Source of the DNA: Dolomedes plantarius
Taxonomy: Eukaryota > Arthropoda > Arachnida > Araneae > Dolomedidae
DNA: 64,000 bases
Direction: 5' to 3'
Assembly (NCBI GenBank): GCA_907164885.2
Contig: OU015492.1
Location: 41,741,393-41,805,392, forward strand
The notes under the pieces were generated by a model. That model was not told the DNA's origin. It did no database searches and saw only the letters and a program-made list of their open reading frames with translations. The position numbers and the translations under genes are program-made. Positions 31,000-45,283 of the stretch are shown here, one piece after another (position 1 is the first letter of the stretch; each line of letters starts with the position of its first letter).

Positions 31000-33900
31000 T
31001 TGTCAGGCACTTCTAGGTTACTTTGAGAGAACATAGGAAAATAAAAAATAAACTGAGCTCTAAATGCTAGCACAATATATTTATTATCCTTTACTGCTGA
31101 AAGATCATTATCTTAGATTTTAGTAAGGAGGTTATACTGAGAATAGTAGAACTTGCTAATAACTGCAACATGAATTTTTCAACTATAATTTTTAAGACTT
31201 AAAATACAAAACCTACCTGGACGTGCAATCACCTAACATTTCTCTTATTGATTAAAAAAAGGAGTACAAACCAAATATGTTCATTCGAAAGAAAGTTTCA
31301 AGGCAATCTAATCAAAATTTCTAATTTCTTGGTATCTTTCTTAATGGTGAATGGCATTTACATTTAATATCCCATCATCTTATGTGGGTCATTGGAAAAG
31401 CGATACCCACAAAATAATTCTTCCAGATTTTAGTGCCTCCTTTTTCACTAGAGCGTAATTTTTCAAAAATGCTAAACAGCTTCCATTCTGAATCCTTATA
31501 AATCAAAACTCCATTGTCGTTTTATTGCTATTCAATACCGAAGTACTTTTGGAATACATTAAAGTAACAACCAGAAACAAAATTTCAATAACTAAGTGGC
31601 AAAAAAAATAAGAAAAAAAGAAATTGATTGCGCTTTGAATTGAAAAATCATTTTCGTTCTCAGCTGAAAAAGTATAATAATACAGCATACCGTGTTTTTC
31701 CGAGGAAGGGAGCAGAATTGCATATTTTAATATTGCCTGATATATTTTGAACATCAATCTTTATTTTCCCATTGAATGTAGTGCGTTTTGTTATCTTGAG
31801 TATTATCTTACTGTGAAGCCTCTGAGACACAGCAAGTGAGAAGCAGTGGCATAAGTCAAGGATTTCGGTGTGAATTAAAGCATTTACATAACGCTCATGT
31901 TAAAACTCGGTGCAGCAAATAGGATCGTCTAGGGGCATTTTCTATTAAACGAGAACGTTTGACCTTTAATCAGAAATCGCTATTTTCTACAGAGAGAAAA
32001 GAATGTATTTTTTTAAATTGAATTCTTCGAAATAAAAGTAAAATTTTTAATCTTTTCTGATCTTTTCACGTACTGTAAAAGTTTGCAAAAATACACTAGG
32101 GAAGTGAAAATTTGCAAAAAATAAGCAAAACATCTAGTATTGTATTTTATCTACTGTAAGCTGTTGACGATAGTTTTTGCACCTCAGTTTCAATACAGTT
32201 TTTTTACAAGATTATACCATCATTTTACCAGTAATCTGCCACTGGTAAAATCATATACGTAGTCAAGTAGATATCAAGACAGCCACCGTAAAGAAGTAAT
32301 TTACTTTTGTTTTTAATGCCATAATGACTCGGATATCTTTAATTGTCATCATCATTTCAATCGGGTAAATGCTAAATCTTTTACGGTTTTGTGTGAAATA
32401 AAAACAAGATTTGTTATTTTTTTACATAAGAGGGCATTTTAGCTCATTTACTTCTTTCACTTCCATTTATATTAGTTTTTGAAATTGTTTATTTTGTATG
32501 TCTTATTTTTCATCTTCATTCACCGAGCCTCGAATTCGTATCCAGGCGATACTTTTTGTGTAAATCAGTAGCAATCAAACAGAGAAATTACTCATCGATA
32601 AATAAATCCGATTACCATAGTTTTTAATATAAAATTAAAAACAAAAACTGAGTAATTCGTTTCAAGATTTAATTTGCATAAACGACCGGCCATATACAAA
32701 ATAGAGCACATGATATTTGATAATGTGCGATGAAAAGCTAATCTTTTTTGTAGGAGTTTTGCAAAACTAATAATGTGCAATTTGTAAAATCGAATACGTG
32801 GCCAGGAGTTACAATTACACAACCTTATTTCTTTTGTTTCTCAAAGTTGATAATGTGACCGTGGAACAACCATTTGATTCTCCGTGAAGTGTTTTTAGGC
32901 TACCATGAGGTCTTTATCAGAGGCTAAAATATATAGAATCTGTGTTCCTAAAATATGTCCATGGATAATCCATACAAAGTACGAGAATTATAATGGAAAA
33001 TAAAAGTTTTACTACATTACATACAGCTTATACAGACGTAGTTCCATCAGCCCTTTGGTATTAAATTCTGTGCCAAAATCTTTTATGTCTTTCACTCAGA
33101 AATACAAAGATATACATTTTAAATTGATATTATATAACATATTAGTATAATATTTAAATTTCAATAATACTTAAATGTCTTTTTCCTAAGCGTACTTTTT
33201 ACACTGACAAAAATATTTCAGGTTGGACAACAAGTTGTTTCCACTGCAAATTTTAAAGCTGAATAAAAATGCCTGTAAATATATACTTAATTTACAGCTC
33301 TATATTAAATCGAAAATAATAATGAAAATGGAATATTAAAAGTTTCGCCCGCGTAAAGGATCCATGAAGTCTTTCTAATAACGACTAAAGATATCGAATG
33401 TGAAGACACCAAATTAATGAAATCATAAGAAGAATAGAATTTAAAAAGTTAATATATCTGCTATTTTTCTGTGAAATTATGATAATTGTTTTTAACATGT
33501 GAACTCTAAAAGTACATTTTTCAATTAAAAAAAAATTACAGGATTTTTTCAAAATGTATCAAAAACGCCAAAATTTGATATACGTTTATTATAAAACTTT
33601 CTATTTAATGGCAGTTCTTACATAGGGGGTATGAAATTTCCAGTTTTAAAGAAGGAATCGGAAAAATGGGCCCCGTAAGCTAAAGGTTAATTTTATCTCA
33701 AAGCAGTATATTTTATGTGCCAATCGCAAAAAAATATTTGCAGTTTATCCTAGCAATCCTTTAAATTAGCCGCCCGGTGATATATATCGCCGTAAGAACT
33801 TTTTAAAATTTAGTTTAGAAATAAGCTTATGTGAATTTCCCAATAAAACTTCATCTTCAAGTTATTCGAGATATATTTTATTCATATCTATAGTCTTCAA

Positions 33901-34390
33901 CTCAAAAGATACGAAATCTAATAATATTGACAGGTCGTAAAATATTTTACGTAAATTGTCTTTACTGTATTGTTTTGAGAAAAACAAGAAATGGAAACAT
34001 ATTTCTATTGAAAAATATATTTAAATGGTATAAAATGCTAATTTCCTGAAAATGATGGGGTAATGAGTTTGAAAAAAGTATGATTTACTAAAAAGTAAAG
34101 AAAGGGATATCGACATATTTTCAGGCATCTTATTATATCTTTAAGCAATTTGAATGAACAACTGAACACCTCTAAATCCCTGAACAATGATTACCGTCAC
34201 TGAATCATGCTTACTGTACATTGGCAAATACTTTTTTTTCATACTTTTTTACTAAAGTACCATCGAGTCTTACTTTGCGAGAGTATTAGACTACCTTTTC
34301 CTAATTATCCTTCCTTCCACAATAGAATTACCCAGTAAACTTGACTGGGGTGGGCCATTAATACGAAATCGGCATCAACACTAAATTTTC
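31000..34390. other. No gene seen
   Basis: Over 3 kb of AT-rich sequence. The longest frames (84 codons at 31,503-31,757 on the minus strand, 76 at 32,592-32,822) show no motif. No termini or exon pairs were found. Confidence 0.5.
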
Positions 34391-34399
34391 GGGTTTCTG

Positions 34400-35350
34400 G
34401 GCAGAGGACTCTTGGCGTAATGGACATTTAGAATGAATTGCAGGCATCTCTAGTTCTACTTTTTGCCAATAAAGTGCCCCAAAAAAGGATAAACACGTAC
34501 GGCGGTTTCGCTGCTGTCATCGCTCGCTCGAGTAACTAGTAACCTGCGCCCCGTGTTCGTTTTCGGGATGCATTTGGCACAGCACAGTCCTCAGGGACTG
34601 AAAATTGGCTTCGGAAGGACTTTCATGAAGTCTTCAGCGATATGACATACGGCGAGATCTCTGGCTTCGAGTACGTGGCGGAGACTGCAACGCTCCGTTC
34701 TACTCTTTTTTTTTTTTTAACTCTCAAAGTGAAGTATCCTTGCAGCTCTTCGACTCTCGACGCTTGAAGAGTATGGTGGATCGTCCCGAAAGCTCCGTGT
34801 TTCTTCGTTTAATGGCGGGAAAAGTGTTTAGTTTCCATAATTGGCGCCACCGCATTCACGATAATTCGGAATCAGAACCAACGCTGCACGTTCTGCTTTC
34901 TGGGAAGAGGTCTTTTGGATAAATAAAAGCTTAGCTTGAATTTGAGGCGTTTCTAATGCTACTTTTTGACAATAAGGTGCCGATAAAATGATAAACTGGT
35001 ACGTTAGTTTCGCAGACGTCATCGTTTTCTTCAGTAACTTGAAAACTTAACCCCCGTGTTCCTGTTTATGTGAATTTGGCAGAGTTTTGTTCTCTAGGCT
35101 TAGTTCGCTAGGATTAAAAGAAGCTTAGGGAATGGATTTCAGTAAGTCTTCAACGGTATGGCGTCATACGACAAGATCGTCAGCTTCGCGGACATGGTGG
35201 ATTTTAAAAATCTCGCAAATTCCAGTATCCTTGCGGTTCTGCGACACCCAACGCGTGAGGTGCACGTGGGATTGTCCCGAAAAATCCGTGTTTCTTCGAT
35301 CGATAGCGGGAAAATCGGTAATATTGATAATCTGACGCCATCGCTTTCTT
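34400..35350 (+). repeat. Diverged tandem duplication, about 520-bp period
   Basis: The block 34,430-34,920 recurs at 34,945-35,350. Paired motifs are CTACTTTTTGCCAATAA with CTACTTTTTGACAATAA, CCCGTGTTC with CCCGTGTTC, 'TATCCTTGCAG' with 'TATCCTTGCGG', and TCCGTGTTTCTTCG in both. Composition is richer in GC than the surroundings, and the open frames seen differ between units. Confidence 0.7.
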
Positions 35351-35359
35351 GGTTAAATT

Positions 35360-35540
35360 CCTTTGTGTTTAGGCCGGATTCGAACACGTTAAATCCGTAG
35401 ACCAGAAAGTCCCTCTATAATGTCAGAAAGGAATTGAAAGTGTACGATCCCCCCAGATGTCACCCCTTGAGATGCTCGGTCACAATTGAGGTTCCTGGGT
35501 AAGACGGACTCCATCCCTTGAGGACTGATTGTAACGCGAA
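35360..35540 (+). repeat. SINE body related to 13.6 kb
   Basis: CTTTGTGTTTAGGCCGGATT to TGAGATGCTCGGTCACAAT matches the body of the SINE at 13,680-13,790. A separate tRNA-like head is not clear here. Confidence 0.5.
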
Positions 35541-35837
35541 GCTGCAGTCCTCAGCATGTAAAGTCTATATGGACCTTGTAAGAAAATTTCGGACAGGGGA
35601 CATTAGAACAACGACAGCAATAGCAGCAATAGTGTACCCATCTGACTATTTACGTTTTAAAAGTCTGCTGCGGGATGCCACGTATCAAATTAACCAGTCA
35701 TTATACAGACTTACTTGGCATACCACTAAATATATCCTGATTCTTCTTTACAAATAACTTGGTTTATCTAAATTATTAGAAAAAACAAGAATCAAAAAGG
35801 TAGACTCTGCAGTATCGGTACTACGCCATTATTTTTA

Positions 35838-35975
35838 CCTTAAAATTATTGTCAAAAAGTAGCATTAGAAACGTCTCTAATTCAAGATAAGCTTTTATTT
35901 GTCCAAAAGACCTCTTCCCAGAAAGCAGAACTTGCAGCGTTGGTTCTGATTCCGAATTATCGTGAATGCGGTGAA
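35838..35975 (-). repeat. Inverted arm matching 34,848-34,975
   Basis: In reverse complement, 'CACCGCATTCACGATAATTC' to 'GCTACTTTTTGACAAT' repeats 34,848-34,975 with few differences. It closes a 1.1-kb unit with inverted ends around the second duplicate and the SINE body. Confidence 0.85.
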
Positions 35976-35999
35976 AAAACAGTTTTTTTAAATTAGTTT

Positions 36000-37478
36000 A
36001 AAGTATATTATAGAGTGGATAGTATACTATAGGCATACTAGAGAATTTAAAAGAATTAACAGAAACCTTATGTTTCTGTTTGACCATTAGATGCAACTTT
36101 TAAATGTTGTTCGATTGAAGCATACCCGTGCAGTACATATTTTTTGTGTACTTAACTCAAAATAGAATTTTTTTCAAAATTTCTCCCTTTTAAATGGGTA
36201 TATTAGAAATCTTCCGCAAAATACCTCTATTAAAATTTCTGCAGATTTCCTTTCATCGATTTCTATCAAGAAGTCTTCAGGATTTGTAATAAAAAGTAAA
36301 AATAGAAAAAACTATTTTGACTAAAGCAAGAGTTACACTGAAGAAAAAACATTATTTTTACCTTAAAAATAATTAAAAATGTTTAAAGCAAGATTATAAA
36401 AATCTCGAATTTCAAATTTTTTGGTATATTTACAATGCACAAAAGGAGGGGACACATTATGTAAGTAGGGGTATTACGTTGGGAGATATATCAGAAATTA
36501 ACAGTGCTTTAAATTTAGAATTTTCAAAATTTTTACTAATATTTAAAATTGTTGGAAAATTTTTATATCTTTATTGATTTTTATAATGGATATATTTCCA
36601 GGTAAATTATCCCTTCGGGATTCATATATATTATTATAAATAAATAAATAAACATATATTATTTATACATATATTCTACGTTAAATTTTGTGTCTCACAC
36701 TTTTTATTGAAGTGGGAAAGCTGGCTTTACGTCTATTTCTTAAATTAAATTATAAAAAACATAATACTCTTTTACTCGTATAAATTTATCAAAATGTCGT
36801 AGGAGGGTAAATGCATCTTCTATTTTATTCAGTTGTTCTTTTCAGTTCAATTGTGTAGTCAATGAGAAGAAACCGTTTACTGTAGCTAGTGAAATACCAA
36901 AAAACACCAGATAATAAACATGTTAAAACTAATACAAACTGAAAAGCTTTGTATGAGGATCAAGTTGCTAAGAATTTTACGCTGATTTATACTAGTTTGT
37001 TCTGGTGTATCAAAAAAATGTGACTTCAACATACATCTATGTTAAAACTATTTCCCTTTTCGATTTAAACAGGTATTTCTTGTCTGTAATCCCTTATGAT
37101 AATATGTGAATAAGACAGACGTAACTCGGTTTCCTATTTCCAGGGAGCACTCTTTCATTGACTTATGCCAGTTGTCTTGAAGGTTCGAACTAATTTTTAT
37201 TCAAACGGTGAAGAAAGCGTAATTTAAAATCCAATATTTCTGGCGCATGTAGCTCAATAAACATTATTTATTAAATTACCTTAAAAAGACAGATTTATCC
37301 GAAATAACGCCGTAAATGTATTTTTGAGTCTGACTTTGATAAAACGGTAAGATTCATGCAAATTTAATTTCGGCTAAAAATGTCGCACTACAGCGTCACT
37401 AAAAGTCGAAATTTGTCAGAATTCGGTACCAGTCGTGGTGTATAATATTTCACATAATGCCTTTAGGACCTATATCAG

Positions 37479-37530
<52 letters not shown>

Positions 37531-38724
37531 TATCGATTATGGTTATAAAAATCTTTACCTATCCCAAGTAATTGGGGTTAATTTTACAGGAGAAATATGG
37601 GAATAGGTCTCTGTATAAAAAGTAACAGGTTATTTGTTTGCAATTTATGTATAAAATAACGACTGAATTTTGCTGTAAAACATTCGACGAAGTTCGCTTG
37701 TATAAATTCAAAATATTCAGTCATGTATTACTATGTTGTATCATTTTTCGATAAGAATCCATTGCTGTGAAAACAATTTTAATTTGTTATCGTGTTACAA
37801 GTGAGAAACGCAAATTTAAAAGAACAAAACTATGAAAATGTAACTCAATATGCAGCATTTAGCAATGAACTGCGTATTACATATTTTACTGTATTTCGCT
37901 TAATTACACATATCACACACCACCTGTAAGTTGAATTTTTTCCTAAATCAATTTCAAATGACAATGAATCTAAGAGAAAAACAAGTGTAACATCCAAAAA
38001 TATAGATCAAACAAAGAATTAATTTCAGGAGAAATTTAAGGTTAGAATAATTCCTGAATGCCAGCCAGGAAATAGATGTAAAATAACGAATGTAGTTTCA
38101 AAAACAGTTCATATTCTTTCAAGACCCTTTTGATAAATCTAAAAAAATCAAATTTTGTGAAGTTGTATAATTTTTTTGTTTACTTGCTTGACTAAAGGGC
38201 CTAACCTTTAAGTAACATATCTAAAAGTTGTTTAAATTAATAATTACAAAGCAGCCGGTGTTGTGATATGAATTATTTTCTTACTTTTTAAAAACGAGCA
38301 AGTATTGGCAGATTTTTTTGTGTCACAAAAGTTTTGATAAACTTTTGAGAAAGCTAAGTCTTCATTTAAAAGTTCATGGAAATAAGAAGGAAAACTAGGT
38401 ATAGACATCGTAAGAACGCATGCGCAGAAAAACTAGATAAATAAAAGTAACAGCTTCAGAGAGAGATAGTAATGTAAGTAAGAACCGTAAAATGCTTTCC
38501 CTGAAGACATAAGTTTTATTTTCAATCTTAGTTACAAATGTTGCTTTACTTAAAATACTTGTTAATTTGAAAACAATAATTTATTTTACCAATCTTACCG
38601 TCAAACTTCGGTATAGAGGACAGTTAGATGGTATGACTTGAAGTGTGACTAAATATTTCTTCAAACAATAATTTTCCATATCTCGGAAAATTTCGTACTT
38701 TCTTCTTACGTTTCAAAATCTATT
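36000..38724. other. No gene seen; one (TA)n tract
   Basis: AT-rich; a TA tract runs from about 37,482 to 37,524. No open frame or terminus was recognised. Confidence 0.5.
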
Positions 38725-38732
38725 GTTTAACC

Positions 38733-41675
38733 TAGTGGTATTCAACATGTGTTCCGCGGAACATTATAAGGATTCCGTGACACTTTTTAATTATTTACCC
38801 GTACAAATGTACCGCTGGCCTGAATGTTGCGCACATAGTGGTAGGGGCTGGTCTACTGCGCATGAAGGGGGGAAAAAGCATCGTTGTTCAGGACTGATTT
38901 GCCTTGTAGCGCGCATCTCGATTTATTGCCTTGAGGCTAAATACAACTTTTACAAATTAACTGCTACTAAAGGTAATCAACTGAAATTAATATTTTTAAA
39001 AATTATTTGTGAGAGGAATTAATGTCTGATTTTCAAAGAAGAAGTATCTTAATTTTTCAAATTAGACATAATTTTATATCGTTTATTTGTTGTTTTGTTT
39101 TTTCTATAATACGAAAGGGTAAATAAAGAAATTGTGCTTTGCCAAAATTCGGAGAAAAACCTGAACGAAATCGTTATTTTTCTTAATTCGGAACGAAAAC
39201 CGAAACTCTGAATGAAAAAAATAACCGTTTGATTTATAATAGAATTTTAACTTTTGTTGCAAATTGCAATTACATAAAATTGGGCTCAAGTGCAATTTCG
39301 ACAAAAACATTTTCGATAAAGAGAATAATTTTCTTTATAATTTATGAATTTTTATTCATTAATTATTTTATGGGAATTTGTTTCCAAAAATATAATGGAT
39401 AAATGGTTGAAGACCGGAAAACTAAAAGATAATTAAAATGAAGAAATTACGGTAACCGGAAATAATGTTTCAAATCAAATCATTTCTGAACCTTCGAATT
39501 CTGGACTTCTATCTTTAAAAATTGGACGTAACACAGACAAAGAAGTTCCTTCGACAGAAAATATTCATAAGAAAACGCAAATACGATGACTCTTATTTAA
39601 ACTACGGATTTTATTGGACTGGCAATGAAAATGAACCAAATGGATTGCGTGTCGAATGTGAAAAGGAAGTGACTAATAGTAGATTAAATCCAGCAAAATT
39701 ACAAAGACATTTAAAGACGATGCATCCACAATTAAAAGATAAAAACATTGAATATTTTAAACGAAAACGAGACGAGCTTAAAAGAAAATGGCAGGAATTT
39801 TCAAAATATATGTTGAATGATAACAAGGCATCATTGGAAGCCTCCTACCGCGTTAGTTATCGAATTGGTAAAGCAGGAGAAGCTTACACGATTGGAGAAA
39901 AATTAATCAAACATTGTGCTAAATATTTAATTATGAGTAAAATTGGGGAAAAAATTGCAAAAGAAATTGATAGTGTGCCACTTTCTGATACAACTGTTGC
40001 TAGACGTATTAAAGATCTATCATATTTTTGTGAGAAAGAATTAATATGTCGTTTAAAAAATCTCCACATGGTTTTACATTACAATTATACTAGTCTACCG
40101 ATGTTGCTGGTTTGGCAGTATTAATTGTTCTTGTACGTTATGTTTTCGACTCAACTGTTTACGAGGATTTACTCATATGTACACCTCTTCCAGGTAAGAC
40201 TACAGGTGAATGAATTTTTGAAACTATCAACGCCTATTAATAAAAAGCATGTTATCTTGGGATTCATGCTTCCATATTTGAACCGATGGTGCAAAATCGT
40301 TGCTCGGGGTAAATAAAAGGGCAATATTGCGAATAAAAGCAATAGCTAGTCACACTCAACATTCTCATTGTTGCCTTCATCGTCATGCTCTTGCAATTAA
40401 ATGAAAGCCTAATGATATGAAAGATGTTCTTGATAATGTAGGTAAGATTGTCAATTACATCAAATCAAGAGATTTAAATTCAAGTGATTTAAACAAGTTA
40501 TTTTAATCAAGTTATTTAAACTACTTTGTGAGGATTTATCTAGTGAGCATAATACATTACTTTTGCACACAGAGGTATGATGGCTATCTCGTGGAAAAGT
40601 TGTAAATAGATTCTACGTACTGAAAGATGAAATAAGAAATTTTTTATTGAACATAAACATGAACTTGCGGATAAATTAAACGACGAAATTTGGATGCAAA
40701 GTATGGTATATCTTGCTGACATTTTTTTCCATTTTGAATGAAATGAATATTTCATTACGAGGAACAACAACAAATATTTTGAAAGTTAATAACAAAATTG
40801 AAGCAATTATTTCGAAGCTTGATCTATGGAAAACATATGTAAATAGAAACGATTTGCAATGTCTCCAAAAACTGAATGATTTCTTAACATCAAATGGGCT
40901 TTTTCTTAACAGTGCCGTTCAAAAATTGATTGTAGAACATTTATCCCCTTTGCAGAAAACTTTTAGAGATTATTTTCCGTCAACTGAATTGACATATATG
41001 GGGATTTAAAATCCATTTAAAAATTTTAATTTAGAAGAAGATAATGATCTACCGTTAAAAGAAAAAGAACAATTGATTGAAATATCAAAAGATTACACGT
41101 TGAAGGCGAAATTTGAACCAGAAGAATTATTTAATATTTGGTTGGATGTTTACAAAGAATATACGGAAGAGTCTGATCGGGCTGTGAAAATGCTCATGTC
41201 ATTTGTCACTACATACCTTTGTGAACGAGCTTTTTCGACATATGTTAGTACAAAAAATAAGTATAGAAACGCCTTTGATGCGGAACCTCAATTTCGTTTG
41301 CAGATTACTACCATTTCTCCAGATTTGGAACAGCTCTGCAGATAGAAACAGGCACAACCAAGCCATTAATTTTTTATTAAATTCAGTTTGCTCAGTTTTG
41401 TTTGTTTAAACTTAGAACAATGGTCCTAAAAAATTTGTTTCATTTATCCCATGTAGACAATAAAAACATGAATCAAAACGGTTTTACAATGATTTTGTTA
41501 AATTTCTTAAATTGAATTATGTACTTTGTATATCAGAGGAAATTTTTACTATTTTCAGTAAACCAGCTTAACATTAAGCATAGATACCATTACTGCAACT
41601 TTTTGCTTTGGGGTTCCAAGAAAATTTCATTCAAACTGTAGGGTTCCGCAAACGTAAAAAGTTTGAAGACCACTG
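38733..41675 (+). mobile_element. hAT element (ZBED5-like), 2.9 kb
   Basis: GTTTAACC flanks both sides (38,725-38,732 and 41,676-41,683), the 8-bp duplication of hAT elements. The ends read TAGTGGTATTCAACATGTGT and, in reverse complement, CAGTGGTCTTCAAACTTTTT. Both lead into a 'TCCGCGGAACA' or 'TGCGGAACCC' block. It contains one degraded transposase gene in forward orientation. The element appears full-length. Confidence 0.92.
39522..41345 (+). pseudogene. hAT/ZBED5-like transposase, degraded
   Basis: About 600 residues can be followed across several frames. Order: 'KRKYDDSYLNYGFYWTGN', a BED-type zinc finger region in which 'VECEKE' keeps one Cys of the expected pair and 'RHLKTMHP' keeps both His, then 'HTIGE'-like 'YTIGEKLIKHCAKYL' and 'PLSDTTVARRI'. 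Later parts are 'GLAVLIVLVRYVFDST', 'RGKVVNRFYVLKDE', 'NDLQCLQKLNDFL', 'FRDYFPSTELTYMGI' and the C-terminal 'VTTYLCERAFSTYVSTKNKY'. The last is the hAT dimerisation region. Stops near 40,210-40,320 and several frameshifts make it non-functional. Related genes include ZBED5 and SCAND3-type domesticated copies. Confidence 0.88.
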
Positions 41676-41689
41676 GTTTAACCATTGAG

Positions 41690-44600
41690 CGGACGCTCCA
41701 ATTATCGGAACACCAGCAGAGGCGCATGGTACAAAGTGCAATGTATCTTTCACCCTTCATTATTCCTTTTGTAATGAAGTTTTATTTTCAAATTGAAAAT
41801 AATATTTCTGCGTTTTATGACAAGATATAAAATTTTTACAACATTGAGATATATTTATAATTAAAGGCCAAAAAGTGCAGATACAATCGTTGTGGCAACT
41901 GGCGTATGTCTGAATAATTTACGAGTGAATCAGATGTAAAGCGCATGCGTCAGACCTCTCCTACAGTACTTAATCCAGCAGTTGCTGTACTGTTGAGAAT
42001 CAGCAACTAGATTGTAACGCTACTATGGTGCACTTGTAAATATGTAAATGATTCCAATGAACCGGTGTATCTAGAATTAGTGAGTATTTCTTCCCTGGAA
42101 TCTCTTTTAGGCACGGTATTCGTGACAATCGCATTATTTCAAAACTGTCCGGTTTATTGGATATAAGGACAACTTGCGTATTGATTCCTATTATGTCCGC
42201 AAATCTAAAAAAGAATGAGAATGAAATATTTTCGTGAATATTTTAATGTGTTTATTTTCATCTTCGTGATATGCGTGGTACCATATAACAGCTGCACATT
42301 TCATGGACTACATGTCCTGCTTTTCTCGTATTGTAATTCAGTATAATCGCTGGTTTACCACGGTTAAATCACGACTAACAATGAATGGAAAGGAATACAA
42401 GGATTATAAAATCCGACCTGCATTAGAAAGGGTGTAGCTATAAATAGAAACTGCTTTGAACATTCAAACCTTAGATGTAAAAACAAACCATTCAGAATTA
42501 CGGAAATGCTGCACTTTGTACACAGGCGCGCCCATTGAAGGGTTAATCTAAAGAAAATTTCTAGTCTTATTTCTGAATGGTCCTGAAAAAAAAATAGATG
42601 TTTGAGTACAGATATTCCAGTTATACTACTTTATAATTTTATTTAGTTTGGTTGCCCAGAAGTCACGATGCTGCGGCAAATGATTTTTGTACCTATGTAA
42701 ACTTGATGACAGATCTAAAAAAGTATCCACTCTAAATGTCTTCAAAACTTTTTAAACAGGAGGTGAACAAAATCCATCAATATATTGCTTTTCGAGCTTC
42801 AAAATTGGGGCCAAGACTAAATTGTCTGTTCAACTATACGAAAGTACGTCTTATTAATATATACCCTTAAATCTTATTTTTTATAAATAATTTCTGTTAA
42901 ACCCCTCAAAGACTGTTAGGAATATCTTTTACAATTCCTTCACTTCAATTTCTTCTAAAAATAATATCAGCTATCGAAAGCCTTAAAAATACTGTAGAAA
43001 TGACATGATTTGTTATGCATTAATGTGTCAGAAAGTTTCTCTTAATAAACTGCTGCAAATTATGAAGAAAAAAAATGCTCCCAATTCTAAACTCAGAAAT
43101 TTCTAGATAACCACAAACATGTCACATGACAGTGAAATGTAGCAGTTATTATTCAGAGGACTTGTATGCAATAAGACGTTGTCACACAAAGTTGTGACAC
43201 AAATCAAGTCATTCTTACGGGATCATAATTCTAAGCAATATGTGTCAAAATAACCGCTTTCCATCATATCATGTGTAGTGCTGCCGTTAAACATGACATT
43301 CCAAAATGAACTGCAATATCACGGCAAAGGATTCTTGATATTAAGCTATTTCCTTCGTGCTTGAAGAAATTTCAACTAATTTTAAAATTCGTAATAGGTT
43401 TGAGGAAACAAAGGATTTTTGTTTCAAACTAAAACTTTGCTCTTAACAACGGTATTATTGATTTTTACATACGGCCAAGGAAAACGTATTTGTATCAGAC
43501 GTTAAAAAACCTGAATACATTAAAAGCTAATCAGTGGAATAAATTTCATAATATTCAGTTCTTTTTTACTTTACAGATCTTACATAAAATAAGGGATTAA
43601 AGCAAACTAATGGCGTAAACGTATTAAAAGTCTTAAATTAAGAGCATATTTTTTTACACTAATTAGTCAGACATTTCTTCTCTAAAATGTTATTCATAAA
43701 AATTAATTTTACAGCGATTCGTGTTCTTAATTTTCAACAGCTTACTGTAATTTAAATAATTAGTACAAAATTATAAATACTATGTATTATACTTTAAATA
43801 ATATACATAACAAACTTTAAAATATTACGCATATTTTTAATCCAATTTAATCCCAACTGGCTGAAAAAGTATTGCAGATTTGTTTTCTATTTTTCGCGAA
43901 TGTTTTTTTCTTGGTAAGTAAGAAGTCGGAAGAGCAAATTTTAACTAAAAAAGGGTACGATATGGTGGCATTACTGGAAGACACAACTAAATGCCTAATT
44001 GTACGTTGTTGATATTAATTTCGCACGGTCAATGGGTTCATAGTCATACTGGAGAAACCAATCATTCTTCAGCCATTTTGCCAGGGGTATATGAACCCCT
44101 GCAGAAAATGAAAGTAGATCTTAACATTTACAGCATGACAATCCTGGAGAAAGTATCTTATTATAACTCAATGTACATGACATTGATCAACTGCAACGAG
44201 TCCATTCAAATGATGAATATTGACTTTCCTCAATAATACACAATAGATAAAAAATGTGAGACAAGTAAGGGTTTTGTAATAATTATCGCTTGTCAAACTT
44301 TTTCCTGTAGCCCTAAACATATTTCAAGGCAAAATTTATAAATATCACACAGCAGTTGTGGCATCAGCGCTATCGCAATTTTTGTTTTGTTAACAATTAA
44401 CGCCAATACAATACATCCGTCCTAGAGAATTTATAAACGGTTCTCTGCGATTCATCTAAATAATTTGAGGTAATTTAAAAACTTTTCAAAACAGTATGAA
44501 GCAAAATGATTTATAAAATAATAATCAGTTTATTTATCAATGTTACTAAGCAATTAAAACACATCTGCAATATTGTTTGGTCTGCAGCATTTTACACGAA

Positions 44601-45283
44601 ACCTAACTTAATTATCCTTTGAGTTCCTGCATAACATTTTGCAAGCTAGTTCAATAAATCTAATAAACTTACAATATTTTTTTCCAGATTTTCTCTTGCT
44701 TTTAAGCAAGATAAAATCGCAAGTTGAATTTAAAACGGCATCGAAAAATCAGCGAAAAGAAAATATCTAATTATTTTTGGTTGCCTTATCAAGGCCGTCT
44801 GCCGCATGCACCACTGACTGGTGAAACGGTGAAACGGTGAAAACTGTATCAAGTGGTCGTTTTAGACACTCTTGGATAAAACCTCCTACTTTACTTTCCA
44901 GTGTTTTACAACCAACAGTATACGCATAGAAATTTTTCCTGGAGTTTTATCATGCATTTATTACACTTTCATTCAGAAAAGTGGTAGCCTATAAAAACAT
45001 CGTATTAAAAATTCAACAACAGCAAAAAAAATAATTTCAGATTAAATTTCTAAAATTGTGACAATGGAACATGCAAGCGGTACATCTTGTAGGCCACTGT
45101 ATATCTTGTAGACCACTGAAATTTTTTGTTGTTATAGTAGGAGCAACCGTTCCAAAATTCTTATAGGTTTTCGTCCATTATTTAAACATGCCAGAAAATG
45201 TTATGGAATCAGAAAATGTTATGGAAAATGTATGGAATGTGCTTGGCATGAGTATAGATGACAATAAGTTGTGACTATTAATA
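41690..45283. other. No gene confidently seen
   Basis: 3.6 kb of AT-rich sequence. An 81-codon frame at 43,991-44,236 has no recognised motif. Small direct repeats: GGTGAAAC three times at about 44,820-44,840, a 19-20-bp unit (ATCTTGTAG[G/A]CCACTG) twice at about 45,082-45,118, and CAGAAAATGTTATGGAA twice near 45,190-45,225. Confidence 0.45.

Noticed and set aside
43991..44236. 81-codon frame MPNCTLLILISHGQ
   Set aside because: HTGE recalls zinc-finger linkers, but no Cys/His pairs or other motif supports a gene.
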